A DNA stretch of 64,000 nucleotides, taken from NCBI RefSeq assembly GCF_014879975.1, contig NZ_CP062500.1:372001-436000 (forward strand). Direction: 5' to 3'. The position numbers were made by a program, and so were the translations under genes. The notes beneath the pieces are model-generated. The model was given only the letters and a program-made list of their open reading frames with translations, made no database searches and was not told the DNA's origin. The stretch is from Vibrio bathopelagicus (GTDB lineage: Bacteria > Pseudomonadota > Gammaproteobacteria > Enterobacterales > Vibrionaceae). This document shows positions 1 through 9,373 of the stretch, piece by piece; positions within the stretch are counted from its first letter, which is position 1; every line of letters begins with the position of its first letter.

Positions 1-246
1 CAACTGTTTGTTCGCAGCTTGATTGGGGCTTGTGGTGATTCACCAACCCAGGTGATTGCTGTTGGGGTTGAGACAAAGCAAGAAAAGAACACCTTGATAG
101 AGTTAGGAATCAATGGTTATCAAGGGCGATATTTTGAAGAAGAGCAACAAATCATTCCTTTGCCTCATCAAGGCGAAAAGGCAGTAAAACCCGAATCCGT
201 AGTAAAAGTCGGTCGAAGAAATCGATGGCGTAAGAGTAGTAATTAA
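1..246 (+). CDS. mshH: MshH/CsrD-like protein, C-terminal end (partial)
   Basis: The reading frame is open from base 1 to a TAA at 244-246, so only the last 81 residues are in the window. The visible part has the final strand of an EAL-type domain (VIAVGVET, then a Leu-Gly-Ile-Asn-Gly-Tyr-Gln-Gly turn), followed by a basic tail. In vibrios the gene directly before mshI is mshH, a degenerate GGDEF/EAL membrane protein related to E. coli CsrD, which promotes decay of the CsrB/C RNAs. The assignment rests on this fragment and on gene order; catalytic residues cannot be judged here. mshI follows after 2 bp, so the genes are probably co-transcribed. Confidence 0.72.
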   Translation, partial: QLFVRSLIGACGDSPTQVIAVGVETKQEKNTLIELGINGYQGRYFEEEQQIIPLPHQGEKAVKPESVVKVGRRNRWRKSSN

Positions 247-248
247 GC

Positions 249-1691
249 ATGAATTTCAAAGCGATTTTAGACAAGGTAAGGCCAACGAGTAATAAAGGCA
301 GCGCTCAAGTTGTTATGTTGGGCAATGATGCCATTTACATTTCACCGACAGAGCAATCTCCTCAAATTACTCGAATCTCATTGGTGAATGGGGATTGGGA
401 AAGTGCGCTGAAACAGTCTCTCAATAGTGAGGCGTTTACTAGTGGCAGCCTTCAGCTGATCGTATGTGCCAATTATTACCAAACCTACCAAATAGATAAG
501 CCGGATATTCCAGAGAACGAATGGTCGGTTGCGCTGCCATTCTTATTGAAAGATCTTGTTTCTGAGCGAGTGACGGATATTACCGCGAGCGCGGTGGCAT
601 TACCGACCTCGAACAAACTGCAAGTTTATGTTTTACCTAAGAAGCTATTAGATAAGCTCCTTAATGTGACTAATTCGGTACAGGTTGAGCTCAAAGGTGT
701 TGTCCCTGAAGATGAAATCTGGGGCTACAGTGCGGGTGAGCTCTCTAACTTTATTCTTCTTCAACGTAGTCAGAACGCACACTTTAAATTAGGTGCTTTT
801 GTTGAGCATACGGTTTGTTTTCAAAGAACGATTCGAAGTGTGGTTCCACCATTAACTGGAGTGGCTTCAAGTGCCTTACAGCTTGATGGTTTAGCGTTAG
901 AGTTACAGCGTTCGATTGATTACCTTTCCTCTCAAATTAAAGGCACCCAACTTCACCAGCTCAAAATTTGCTGTGATGAAGAGGATGAAGCCGAACTGCA
1001 AAGCGTCCTAAACGATACGTTAAGTTCGAGCGTTTCTTTATTAGTGGACAAGGATCGTGAAAATTCAGAAAGTTTGCTGGTTCAACTTGCGGCAGAGAAA
1101 AATGATTTTAACGTTAACCTTTACCCCGAACATCTAAAGCCCCAAAAAGAGTATTTTACTCTCGCGAATGTTGTCGCGAGTTGGGCGATCATCAGTGTGC
1201 TGCTTCTCGGTAGTTATTTTGTGATGCAATATCAAGTCTCGAACCTAGACGCAGAGTTAACCACTTTGCAACATGACTCCAAGCAGCTTAACAAGCAAGT
1301 TAACCAGTTGAATAGTCAGCTAACTCAACATAAACCTTCACCAGAGAAAGTGGCTGCCGTTGCGCGTCTCAAACGTGAGACGCAAGCAAAAAAAGAAGCG
1401 TTGAAGGCGGTAGGGCAATACGACGAATCACAGCAAGTCGGGTATTCTGGCGTCATGAATGCCTTAGCTAAATTAGGGCGAAATGATATCTCACTTTCGA
1501 ACATCTATATGACTCACGATACCTTAGATTTGAGTGGCTTTGCACGTAACGCAAATGTCGTTCCAAACTGGATTGGCCAATTTCAAAGCGAACTAAATTT
1601 AGTCGGACGAACGTTTGAAAAATTAAAAATAGGTCGTAATGATCAAGACGTGGTGACTTTTGAATTGAGTACTCGTAGGGAGAGCAAATAG
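249..1691 (+). CDS. mshI: MSHA biogenesis protein MshI (PilM/PilN-like fusion)
   Basis: 480 residues. The first 300 or so form a soluble, PilM-like region. A single membrane segment follows at about residues 305-328 (VVASWAIISVLLLGSYF), then a Leu/Gln/Lys-rich coiled coil and a C-terminal PilN-like domain. It therefore combines the jobs of the cytoplasmic PilM and inner-membrane PilN proteins of other type IVa pilus systems, as part of the alignment complex linking the motor platform to the secretin. First gene of the MSHA assembly block; its TAG stop overlaps the GTG start of mshJ by one base. The role is inferred from family and position. Confidence 0.85.
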   Translation: MNFKAILDKVRPTSNKGSAQVVMLGNDAIYISPTEQSPQITRISLVNGDWESALKQSLNSEAFTSGSLQLIVCANYYQTYQIDKPDIPENEWSVALPFLLKDLVSERVTDITASAVALPTSNKLQVYVLPKKLLDKLLNVTNSVQVELKGVVPEDEIWGYSAGELSNFILLQRSQNAHFKLGAFVEHTVCFQRTIRSVVPPLTGVASSALQLDGLALELQRSIDYLSSQIKGTQLHQLKICCDEEDEAELQSVLNDTLSSSVSLLVDKDRENSESLLVQLAAEKNDFNVNLYPEHLKPQKEYFTLANVVASWAIISVLLLGSYFVMQYQVSNLDAELTTLQHDSKQLNKQVNQLNSQLTQHKPSPEKVAAVARLKRETQAKKEALKAVGQYDESQQVGYSGVMNALAKLGRNDISLSNIYMTHDTLDLSGFARNANVVPNWIGQFQSELNLVGRTFEKLKIGRNDQDVVTFELSTRRESK

Positions 1692-2338
1692 TGCAACAGT
1701 GGAATCAGCTTAGCGATAAGTTTCTTGCATTAAGTCAAAGAGAAAAATGGCTGCTTTTCGTATGTGGTTTTGTTGGTCTAGCTATGTTGCTTTTCACGCT
1801 GCTGGTTGAGCCTGCGTATCTCGATTTACAAGCTAAAAAAGCTAAGACGATGAGCTTAACTCAGTCAAACCAAAGACAACAGGGTGAGCTGCTGGTGATT
1901 CAAGCCAAGCTGAACAAAGACCCGGATAAAGAGATTAATCTCGAGTACAAAAAGCTGCTAGTCGAGAGCCAAGACCTTTCTATTCAGTTATCAGAAATCA
2001 TCGATGGGCTGATCTCGCCGTCTCAAATGTCACAGTTGTTAGAGAGTGTGCTTAATGCTGGCAGTGGATTAAAGCTTGAATCCTTAGAGTCGTTAAAACC
2101 AGAACCGATTTCGAATAATAAAGAAACTAGTGAGTACTCGGGCTACTTTCTTCATCCGGTAAGAATGGAGCTTACGGGGAGCTACTTTAGTATTTCCGCT
2201 TACCTTCAAGCGCTTGAATCTCTGCCTGTGAGTTACTACTGGCGCACATTTAAATACTCGGTAGAAGAGTACCCAAATGCTCGACTTGTGTTTGAGGTTT
2301 ATACGCTAGGTACCAGACAGGAGTTTATCGGTGGTTAG
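1691..2338 (+). CDS. mshJ: MSHA biogenesis protein MshJ (PilO/GspM-like)
   Basis: 215 residues with a GTG start overlapping the mshI stop. A short cytoplasmic N-terminus is followed by one membrane helix at about residues 20-41 (WLLFVCGFVGLAMLLFTLL), a coiled-coil stretch rich in Gln/Lys/Leu and a small periplasmic alpha/beta domain. This is the layout of PilO and GspM, bitopic inner-membrane proteins that pair with PilN-type partners in type IV pilus and type II secretion machines. Translationally coupled to mshI and overlapping mshK by 8 bp, which suits stoichiometric production of the alignment complex. Confidence 0.82.
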   Translation: MQQWNQLSDKFLALSQREKWLLFVCGFVGLAMLLFTLLVEPAYLDLQAKKAKTMSLTQSNQRQQGELLVIQAKLNKDPDKEINLEYKKLLVESQDLSIQLSEIIDGLISPSQMSQLLESVLNAGSGLKLESLESLKPEPISNNKETSEYSGYFLHPVRMELTGSYFSISAYLQALESLPVSYYWRTFKYSVEEYPNARLVFEVYTLGTRQEFIGG

Positions 2339-2660
2339 AATTATCCTGTTGTCGCTACTTTTTTGTGGACAAGTAGCATGGGCTGAACAAGATCCCACGG
2401 CGCCATTAGGCTGGCTAACGCCGAAACAAGCAGCGCCAGCTAAAAAAGCGCCGACTCATTATCGTCTACCGTCATTAGAAAGCATTGTTTGTAAAGGTGA
2501 TACACCTTGTTATGCGATTCTGAATGGTCAAATTCTCGCTCAAGGAGAAACGGTCAGAGGGTATCGAGTTAAGAATATCGATCCAGAATACGTCACTCTG
2601 CAGAGAAACTCTAAGCAGTGGAAATTAGAGATGTTCTCTTTAGATATTAAGAATAATTAA
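2331..2660 (+). CDS. mshK: MSHA biogenesis protein MshK (PilP-like)
   Basis: 109 residues, GTG start inside the end of mshJ. The N-terminus is a signal peptide (hydrophobic core IILLSLLFCG, probable cleavage after VAWA). The mature protein contains a Pro-rich linker and a small beta domain with two Cys (VCKGDTPCYAILNGQ) that could form a disulfide. The form DPTAPLGW followed by a compact beta fold resembles PilP/GspC HR domains, which contact the N-domains of the secretin. The gene immediately before the secretin mshL is mshK in known MSHA loci. Confidence 0.82.
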   Translation: MVRIILLSLLFCGQVAWAEQDPTAPLGWLTPKQAAPAKKAPTHYRLPSLESIVCKGDTPCYAILNGQILAQGETVRGYRVKNIDPEYVTLQRNSKQWKLEMFSLDIKNN

Positions 2661-2675
2661 GGTTTGAGTGAAGAC

Positions 2676-4322
2676 ATGCGTAAACTTGTAGTAGCAATTC
2701 TAGTGTCATCTTTAGTCGGTTGTTCAATGGGGCATCGTGACCCTGTTGAGATAAAAGAGTCTTTGAACGAATCCATTAATGAAGCTAATAGTAAAGCACT
2801 TCATGAGCTTCCTTCGTCGGTTCAAGATGACCTCATGCCACAACTTGATTCAGACTCTAGGTCTCCGAGTATGGAAACGGTTAAACGCTTTCGTATTCAG
2901 GCGAATGGTGTTGAAGCAAGAACCTTCTTTGCTAGCTTAGTTAAAGGTACTGAATACAGTGCTGCTATTCACCCAAGCGTGGCTGGAAACCTCACGTTGA
3001 ATCTAACCGATGTTACGTTAGATGAAGTGTTGGCTGTTGCTCAAGATATGTATGGCTACGATATTGAGAAACGTGGCAAAGTGATTCAGGTTTACCCTGC
3101 CGGTCTTCGAACAGTAACGATTCCTGTCGATTACTTGCAAGTGAAGCGTTCTGGTCGCTCATTAACGACGATTACCACCGGCACGATCTCGAACTCAGAC
3201 TCTAACTCTTCAAGCTCTTCAAATTCGAACTCAAACTCGTCGAATTCATCTAACTCTTCTAATTCGTCCAATTCATCGAATTCGACATCGAATGGCGGAA
3301 CAGAGATTGAAACGACTTCTGAAAGTGATTTTTGGCCACAGCTTGAAGCCGCAGTTGCTCACCTAATCGGATCTGGTGAAGGACAAAGTGTCGTGGTTAC
3401 CCCACAAGCCAGTGTGATTACGGTACGCGCTTATCCTGATGAAATTCGTGAAGTTCGAGAGTTTTTAGGCATTTCTCAGAAACGTTTGCAGCGCCAAGTT
3501 ATTTTAGAAGCCAAAATCATGGAAGTGACCTTGAGTGATGGCTACCAACAGGGGATTAGCTGGTCCAATTTATCTAAGTCGATTGGCAGTGGTGGTGTTG
3601 TAATTGACCGACCTGGTGGAACATTGCCTCCTTTAGATGCAATCAGCTCTTTGTTAGGTGGACAAACCAACGTAACGATTTCAGATGGCAGCTTTGAAGC
3701 TGTTTTGAGCTTTATGGATACCCAAGGTGACCTTAATGTTCTATCGAGCCCACGAGTAACAGCGGCGAATAACCAGAAAGCGGTTATCAAAGTGGGTACT
3801 GATGAGTATTACGTAACAGATTTATCAAGTTCGGTCGGCAGTGGTGATAACGCGAATGTCGCTCCTGAAGTCGAGCTGACTCCGTTCTTCTCTGGTATCT
3901 CTTTGGATGTGACTCCTCAGATAGATGATAAAGGTAGCGTATTCTTACATGTTCACCCTGCCGTTATTGAGGTAGAGGAAGAAGTGAAAGAGCTCAACCT
4001 AGGTTCAACAACGGGCTTGGTGCAACTTCCTTTGGCGAAAAGCTCTATTCGTGAGTCTGACTCAGTGATTCGTGCAAAAGATGGCGATGTGGTTGTGATT
4101 GGTGGGTTAATGAAATCAAATACCAGTGATGTGACGTCTAAAGTTCCATTCCTTGGTGATATCCCAGCACTCGGTCACTTGTTCCGTAACACCAGTCAAT
4201 TAACTCAAAAAACTGAGCTTGTGATCTTATTGAAACCGACCATTGTGGGCGTCAATACTTGGCAGTCTGAGTTGGAGCGTTCTCGAGACCTTCTACAAGA
4301 ATGGTTCCCTGATGAAGAGTAA
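2676..4322 (+). CDS. mshL: MSHA outer-membrane secretin MshL (lipoprotein)
   Basis: 548 residues from the ATG at 2676. I prefer this start to an in-frame TTG at 2664 because GAGTGAAG lies just before it and it begins a lipoprotein signal directly (MRKLVVAIL, lipobox LVGC, Cys16). The N-terminal part has an STN-like domain (about 75-145), a Ser/Asn linker (about 172-206), an N-domain, and the secretin domain to the end, with the family signature VPFLGDIPALGHLF near residue 490. It forms the multimeric outer-membrane channel for the MSHA pilus. The Ser/Asn stretch is an unusual low-complexity insert (see findings). Confidence 0.93.
   Translation: MRKLVVAILVSSLVGCSMGHRDPVEIKESLNESINEANSKALHELPSSVQDDLMPQLDSDSRSPSMETVKRFRIQANGVEARTFFASLVKGTEYSAAIHPSVAGNLTLNLTDVTLDEVLAVAQDMYGYDIEKRGKVIQVYPAGLRTVTIPVDYLQVKRSGRSLTTITTGTISNSDSNSSSSSNSNSNSSNSSNSSNSSNSSNSTSNGGTEIETTSESDFWPQLEAAVAHLIGSGEGQSVVVTPQASVITVRAYPDEIREVREFLGISQKRLQRQVILEAKIMEVTLSDGYQQGISWSNLSKSIGSGGVVIDRPGGTLPPLDAISSLLGGQTNVTISDGSFEAVLSFMDTQGDLNVLSSPRVTAANNQKAVIKVGTDEYYVTDLSSSVGSGDNANVAPEVELTPFFSGISLDVTPQIDDKGSVFLHVHPAVIEVEEEVKELNLGSTTGLVQLPLAKSSIRESDSVIRAKDGDVVVIGGLMKSNTSDVTSKVPFLGDIPALGHLFRNTSQLTQKTELVILLKPTIVGVNTWQSELERSRDLLQEWFPDEE
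3189..3293 (+). repeat. Ser/Asn codon repeat inside mshL
   Basis: A 105-bp tract in mshL made almost only of Ser and Asn codons (TCN/AGC and AAY), with several near-perfect 9-bp units encoding Ser-Ser-Asn or Asn-Ser-Ser. It stays in frame and codes for a flexible hydrophilic linker between the N-terminal domains and the secretin core. Repeat purity is higher in the second half, so length changes by slippage are plausible. Confidence 0.85.
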
Positions 4323-4375
4323 CCACTCATCTTCTCCATGTAGATTGGCAGCGTGTCATTAAGGTAGGTCACCTT

Positions 4376-5215
4376 ATGTATCAAGCTCATTTTGGCTTTG
4401 AACAACTGCCGTTTACTTTAACGCCGAATACCGACTTCTTTTATGGTTTAGCGCCTCACTTTGAGGCGATTCAAACGGTTATCTCAGCGCTAGAGATGGG
4501 TGAGGGCGTGATTAAGGTTACTGGTGAGGTCGGCACGGGAAAAACGATGGTATGTCGAATGTTGGTGAACCATCTACAAGACTGTACAGCGCTAATCTAC
4601 CTTCCGAACCCAATGTTATCTGGTGCTGACTTACGTCAAGCTGTCGCTAAAGAGCTTGACGTTGTGGTCGAGAACGAAGCGACCTTAGTCGATAGCATTC
4701 AGCATAAATTGATTGAGTTACACAGCTCGGGGCTAAGAGTCGTCGCGATACTCGATGAAGCTCAAGCTCTATCGGATGAGGCTCTCGAAACATTAAGGTT
4801 GTTCGGAAATTTAGAGACAGAAGATAAGAAATTATTACAAATTGTCTTACTCGGTCAGCCTGAATTGGATATTCGCTTAGAGGCTTATCATCTTAGGCAG
4901 TTTCGTCAAAGAATCAGTTTTAGCTCAACACTAAGGCCGCTTAATCTTGACGAAGCGGTAGCTTATATCGATAACCGAATAACCAAGTCGGGTGGCAATC
5001 AAAACCTATTTAGTTTGAATCATAAAAAAGCAATCTGGCGCTCTTCTCTAGGGATTCCAAGGTTGATTAATCAGTTGTGTCACAAAGCCTTGCTGCTTTC
5101 GTTTAGTGAAGATAAAAAAACGCTTGAAAACCAACACCTATTTGCCGCAATGCACGAGACATACGATGTATGTAAGCCTAAATTTAAAACGCCAATACTG
5201 TGGGGTTGGAATTAA
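4376..5215 (+). CDS. mshM: MSHA biogenesis ATPase MshM (ExeA-like AAA protein)
   Basis: 279 residues. The protein starts with the typical ExeA-like motif (YQAHFGFEQLPFTLTPNTDFF), has Walker A GEVGTGKT at residues 50-57 and Walker B VVAILDEAQ at 122-130, then the arginine-rich sensor region (RQFRQRISF). Members of this AAA family (ExeA of Aeromonas, MshM of Vibrio) help place or assemble secretins through the cell wall in an ATP-dependent way. Unlike ExeA there is no C-terminal peptidoglycan-binding domain. mshN starts 2 bp after the stop. Confidence 0.88.
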   Translation: MYQAHFGFEQLPFTLTPNTDFFYGLAPHFEAIQTVISALEMGEGVIKVTGEVGTGKTMVCRMLVNHLQDCTALIYLPNPMLSGADLRQAVAKELDVVVENEATLVDSIQHKLIELHSSGLRVVAILDEAQALSDEALETLRLFGNLETEDKKLLQIVLLGQPELDIRLEAYHLRQFRQRISFSSTLRPLNLDEAVAYIDNRITKSGGNQNLFSLNHKKAIWRSSLGIPRLINQLCHKALLLSFSEDKKTLENQHLFAAMHETYDVCKPKFKTPILWGWN

Positions 5216-5217
5216 TT

Positions 5218-6420
5218 ATGAGTGTCATTAATAACGCCTTGTCTGAATTGGCAAAGAAAGAATCAACAACATCGATAGAAGCGGCTGTCGTGCCTAAAGT
5301 AAAAACGCGTTCGCCATTAGTTTGGGTTGTGGGTGGATTTACCTTAAGTTTGGCAATGGGCGGTTGGGCGGTGTCTCAAGCCCCTAAACTTGAGAGTCCC
5401 ATTTCAGTAAGTGCTCCACAAGTAGAGGTTTCGCTTGTCGACAGTTCGGGGCAAGTTAATCGTGTTGTTACGCCAGCGATGCCTTTGTCTCCAACTCAAA
5501 AACTGATTGATGTCGATTCTGAACTTACATCAGTGACATCTCACTCAATGGTTGAAAAAACGCAACCATCTGTAACAACTCAATCTATAACCGCTAAGTC
5601 GCTAGTAGACCAGCCAATAAAAGCTAAAACGACCAGTGTCGCGGAACAGTCAAAAAATCAAACAGCCCCTAAAGCGGTGAGGGTCGCTCCTCAAGAGCCG
5701 ATTTATGTGGCAAACGTATCGAAGCAAACGCCGTCGTCAGTTAATGAGCAAGCGAGTATAGGTAAGTCTTCAGTTTCATCAGAAAATTCAGCTAGCAATG
5801 GCATGTTGATCGAGCAGATTGAGCTGACTTCTCAACAGCTATCCGATAATGCAGTAGGTCGAGCTCAGAAAGCTCTCGATGCGAACGATCTTGCTGGTGC
5901 TCTGAAAGGTTATACCGAAGCTCTGCGTTACGCCCCTAGGAATGAGGATGTTCGCCAGAAACTTGCGATTCTCTATTTTGGTAAGGGTGATACTCGTAAA
6001 GCTTATGAGCTTTATCAATCCGGTATCAAGCTTAATACCAATAGTGAAAAGCTACGTCTCGGTTTATCAAAATTGCTCGTCAAAGCGAATCAAGCGGAAG
6101 CCGCCTTGAGTCCATTAGTACACTTACCGCCCAATCCAACCAAAGACTATTTAGCTATGCGTGCGGCTTTGAGTCAAAGATCGCAGCAAGAAGAGATTGC
6201 CTTGGATAGTTACAAAAAATTGGTCGAGGTTGATTCAGATAATGCTCGCTGGTGGCTAGGTCTTGCGATTCAACAAGAGCGACAGCTTGATTTTAGTGCC
6301 GCTAAAGAGTCATACCAAGGCGCTTTAACTCGAGTTGGAATCTCATCTCAATCGCAAAACTTTGTCCGCGACAGATTAAAAATAATCGATGCCTTAGAGG
6401 AGAACGACGATGCAAATTAG
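5218..6420 (+). CDS. mshN: MSHA biogenesis protein MshN (TPR protein)
   Basis: 400 residues from the ATG at 5218. An in-frame GTG at 5200 lies inside mshM and would add six residues; the ATG gives the conserved opening MSVINNALSELAKKE. One membrane segment at about residues 34-52 is followed by a long Ser/Thr/Gln-rich linker (to about 200) and then tetratricopeptide repeats to the C-terminus (for example ALDANDLAGALKGYTEALRY). Probably a bitopic inner-membrane protein whose periplasmic TPRs interact with other MSHA components or the secretin. It overlaps mshE by 11 bp. The exact partner is not known from sequence. Confidence 0.86.
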   Translation: MSVINNALSELAKKESTTSIEAAVVPKVKTRSPLVWVVGGFTLSLAMGGWAVSQAPKLESPISVSAPQVEVSLVDSSGQVNRVVTPAMPLSPTQKLIDVDSELTSVTSHSMVEKTQPSVTTQSITAKSLVDQPIKAKTTSVAEQSKNQTAPKAVRVAPQEPIYVANVSKQTPSSVNEQASIGKSSVSSENSASNGMLIEQIELTSQQLSDNAVGRAQKALDANDLAGALKGYTEALRYAPRNEDVRQKLAILYFGKGDTRKAYELYQSGIKLNTNSEKLRLGLSKLLVKANQAEAALSPLVHLPPNPTKDYLAMRAALSQRSQQEEIALDSYKKLVEVDSDNARWWLGLAIQQERQLDFSAAKESYQGALTRVGISSQSQNFVRDRLKIIDALEENDDAN

Positions 6421-8134
6421 ATTAAGAAAGCGGCTTGGTGATTTGCTCGTAGAAGAAGGCATCATTACTGAGGCTCAAGTTGCGCAAGCATTGGCCGCTC
6501 AGAAAAGTACTGGACGTAAACTTGGCGATGCCCTGATTGAACTTGGCTTCTTGTCTGAACAGCAGATGCTGAGCTTTTTGTCTCAGCAGCTAGCGATTCC
6601 TCTGATTGATTTAAGTCGAGCTGTGGTCGATGTAGAAGCGGTTCAGCTTTTACCCGAGGTACATGCTCGTCGCCTTCGTGCGTTGGTGATTGGACGCCAA
6701 GGCGATACCTTACGTGTTGCAATGAGTGATCCTGCCGATCTGTTTGCTCAGGAATCATTACTTGGTCAACTAGGTGATTACGCTTTAGAGTTTGTTGTTG
6801 CTCAAGAACGACAGTTAGTCGATGGTTTTGACCGTTATTATCGTCGAACCAAAGAGATCGCTTCTTTTGCAGAGCAGCTGCATGCCGAGCACCAAGTTAA
6901 TGATGCCTTTGATTTTGATATAGCGGGTGAAGACAGCGATGAAGTGACGGTTGTTAAACTCATCAACTCTTTGTTTGAAGATGCAATTCAAGTCGGCGCT
7001 TCCGATATCCATATCGAGCCAGACTCTAACGTTTTACGTCTTCGCCAGCGTATTGATGGGGTGTTGCATGAAACGCTATTGAATGAAGTCAATATTGCAT
7101 CTGCTTTGGTGCTGCGCTTGAAACTGATGGCAAACTTGGATATTTCTGAGAAACGTCTGCCTCAAGATGGTCGTTTCAATATTCGAGCTAAAGGCCAGTC
7201 TGTCGATATTCGTATGTCGACCATGCCGGTACAGCATGGTGAGTCTGTGGTGATGCGTTTGCTTAACCAATCAGCAGGCCTCCGTAAGCTAGAAGCCTCG
7301 GGCATCCCCAATGATCTTCTTGTCCGTCTTCGCCAACAATTACGCCGTCCTCATGGCATGATCTTGGTTACTGGCCCAACAGGTTCTGGTAAAACGACGA
7401 CCTTATATGGTGCGTTAAGCGAATTAAACGAACCGGGTAAAAAGATCATTACTGCGGAAGATCCGGTCGAATACCGTCTTCCTCGCGTGAATCAGGTTCA
7501 AGTAAATCCTAAGATCAACCTCGACTTCTCGACGGTATTGAGAACCTTTCTACGTCAGGATCCCGATATCATTCTTATTGGTGAGATGCGTGATCACGAA
7601 ACTGTTGAGATTGGCCTAAGGGCAGCATTAACCGGTCACTTAGTATTAAGTACGCTCCATACCAACGATGCAGTAGATAGCGCACTCCGTATGATGGATA
7701 TGGGGGCTCCCGGCTATCTCGTGGCAAGTGCCGTTAGAGCTGTGGTCGCACAGCGATTAGTTCGTAAGGTGTGTACTGATTGTAAGGTCGATGACGAACT
7801 AGACGAGCCTCGTAAGCAGTGGTTGAGTATGCGTTTCCCTAATCAAGTCGATGTTCCCTTTATGAAGGGGCGTGGTTGTCAGAACTGTAATTTGACGGGT
7901 TACCGCGGGCGTATTGGTGTTTTTGAAATGCTAGAGTTAGAGCAAAACATGATGGATGCGCTCAGAGCTAATGACGCTGTTGGTTTTGCTCAAGCAGCCA
8001 GACAGTCTGACAATTACAAACCGTTATTGGCTTCTGCGATGGAGCTTGCTTTACAAGGTGTTGTGAGCCTCGATGAGATAATGCACCTTGGTGAAGGCGA
8101 TGCCTCCGGTGCAACCGACCCCATTTATCTGTAA
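6410..8134 (+). CDS. mshE: MSHA pilus extension ATPase MshE
   Basis: 574 residues, GspE/PilB family. The N-terminus holds two tandem MshEN motifs (RLGDLLVEEG at about 9-17 and KLGDALIELGFL at about 37-48, each with a trailing Leu/Gln pattern). MshEN domains bind cyclic di-GMP, which is how V. cholerae MshE couples pilus assembly to this second messenger. The ATPase core has Walker A GPTGSGKTT from residue 322, the Asp box and Walker B (DPDIILIGEMRD), the His box (STLHTND), and a tetracysteine zinc site (CTDC and CQNC). It powers pilus polymerisation through MshG. All key residues look intact. Confidence 0.95.
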   Translation: MQIRLRKRLGDLLVEEGIITEAQVAQALAAQKSTGRKLGDALIELGFLSEQQMLSFLSQQLAIPLIDLSRAVVDVEAVQLLPEVHARRLRALVIGRQGDTLRVAMSDPADLFAQESLLGQLGDYALEFVVAQERQLVDGFDRYYRRTKEIASFAEQLHAEHQVNDAFDFDIAGEDSDEVTVVKLINSLFEDAIQVGASDIHIEPDSNVLRLRQRIDGVLHETLLNEVNIASALVLRLKLMANLDISEKRLPQDGRFNIRAKGQSVDIRMSTMPVQHGESVVMRLLNQSAGLRKLEASGIPNDLLVRLRQQLRRPHGMILVTGPTGSGKTTTLYGALSELNEPGKKIITAEDPVEYRLPRVNQVQVNPKINLDFSTVLRTFLRQDPDIILIGEMRDHETVEIGLRAALTGHLVLSTLHTNDAVDSALRMMDMGAPGYLVASAVRAVVAQRLVRKVCTDCKVDDELDEPRKQWLSMRFPNQVDVPFMKGRGCQNCNLTGYRGRIGVFEMLELEQNMMDALRANDAVGFAQAARQSDNYKPLLASAMELALQGVVSLDEIMHLGEGDASGATDPIYL

Positions 8135-8146
8135 GGGTAGACTAGT

Positions 8147-9370
8147 ATGCCAACGTATCGTTATGTAGGTCGTAGTTCTGATGGCAGTCAAGTGACTGGC
8201 CAGTTGGATGCGAATAACGAAGATCTTGCTGCTGAAAGTTTGATGAGCAAGGGGATCATTCCTACCTCTATCAAGCTGGGGAAAAGTGGTGGATCAGTGT
8301 TAGATATGGATGTATCTAGCCTGTTTTCTCCTAATGTGCCTCTAGAAGTATTAGTTCTATTTTGCCGACAGTTATACAGCCTCACTAAAGCGGGTGTTCC
8401 ATTATTGAGGTCGATGAAAGGCTTAACCCAAAACTGCGAAAACAAACAGTTGAAAGCGGCTTTAGAAGACGTGGTTGCAGAGTTAACGAACGGCCGTGGA
8501 TTATCGGCATCGATGCAGATGCACCCAAAAGTATTTAGTCCACTATTTGTATCAATGATCGGTGTTGGTGAAAACACAGGTCGTTTAGATCAGGCTTTAT
8601 TGCAATTGGCTGGATATTACGAGCAAGAGGTTGAAACTCGTAAGCGAATCAAGACCGCGATGCGTTACCCAACCTTCGTTATCAGCTTTATTTTGATTGC
8701 GATGTTCATTCTTAATATCAAGGTTATTCCACAGTTTTCTAGTATGTTCGCACGCTTTGGTGTCGATCTGCCACTGCCAACTCGTATCTTGATTGGTATG
8801 TCAGAGTTCTTTGTGAATTACTGGGGCTTAATGCTCGCGGTTATTTTCGGTCTTATCTTTGCTTTTAAGGCATGGGTAAAAACTGACAAAGGATTGGAAA
8901 AGTGGGATAGGTTGCGTTTAAAAATGCCGGTTATTGGTGGCGTTGTGAATCGAGCACTATTGTCGCGCTTTTCACGTACTTTTGCACTAATGCTAAAAGC
9001 GGGTGTACCACTTAACCAATCATTAGCGTTATCAGCTGAGGCTTTGGACAATCGCTTTCTAGAACTACGAGTTCAAGCCATGAAATCAGCAATCGAAGCG
9101 GGTAGTACAGTTTCATCTACCGCAATCAACAGCGAAATTTTCACACCGCTCGTGATACAAATGATTTCAGTGGGTGAAGAGACAGGTCGTATTGATGAAT
9201 TGCTGCTTGAAGTGGCTGATTTTTACGACCGAGAGGTCGATTATGATCTGAAAACTTTAACGGCCAGAATTGAACCGATTTTGCTGACGATAGTTGCAGG
9301 CATGGTGCTGATTTTAGCGCTAGGTATTTTCTTACCTATGTGGGGAATGCTGGATGCAATCAAAGGTTAG
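8147..9370 (+). CDS. mshG: MSHA inner-membrane platform protein MshG (PilC/GspF family)
   Basis: 407 residues with the duplicated T2SSF domain: two cytoplasmic helical domains (about 70-195 and 270-400), each with the motif M-x-GExTGxLD/I (VGVGENTGRLDQAL and ISVGEETGRIDELL). Membrane segments lie at about 170-195, 222-242 and 376-400. This is the polytopic platform that passes ATPase motion to the growing pilus. It starts 12 bp after mshE and is followed by mshF after 3 bp. Confidence 0.94.
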   Translation: MPTYRYVGRSSDGSQVTGQLDANNEDLAAESLMSKGIIPTSIKLGKSGGSVLDMDVSSLFSPNVPLEVLVLFCRQLYSLTKAGVPLLRSMKGLTQNCENKQLKAALEDVVAELTNGRGLSASMQMHPKVFSPLFVSMIGVGENTGRLDQALLQLAGYYEQEVETRKRIKTAMRYPTFVISFILIAMFILNIKVIPQFSSMFARFGVDLPLPTRILIGMSEFFVNYWGLMLAVIFGLIFAFKAWVKTDKGLEKWDRLRLKMPVIGGVVNRALLSRFSRTFALMLKAGVPLNQSLALSAEALDNRFLELRVQAMKSAIEAGSTVSSTAINSEIFTPLVIQMISVGEETGRIDELLLEVADFYDREVDYDLKTLTARIEPILLTIVAGMVLILALGIFLPMWGMLDAIKG

Positions 9371-9373
9371 GGA

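Noticed and set aside
3189..3293. Ser/Asn repeat as a CRISPR or mobile repeat
   Set aside because: Units are short, in frame and without spacers; it is a coding low-complexity tract.
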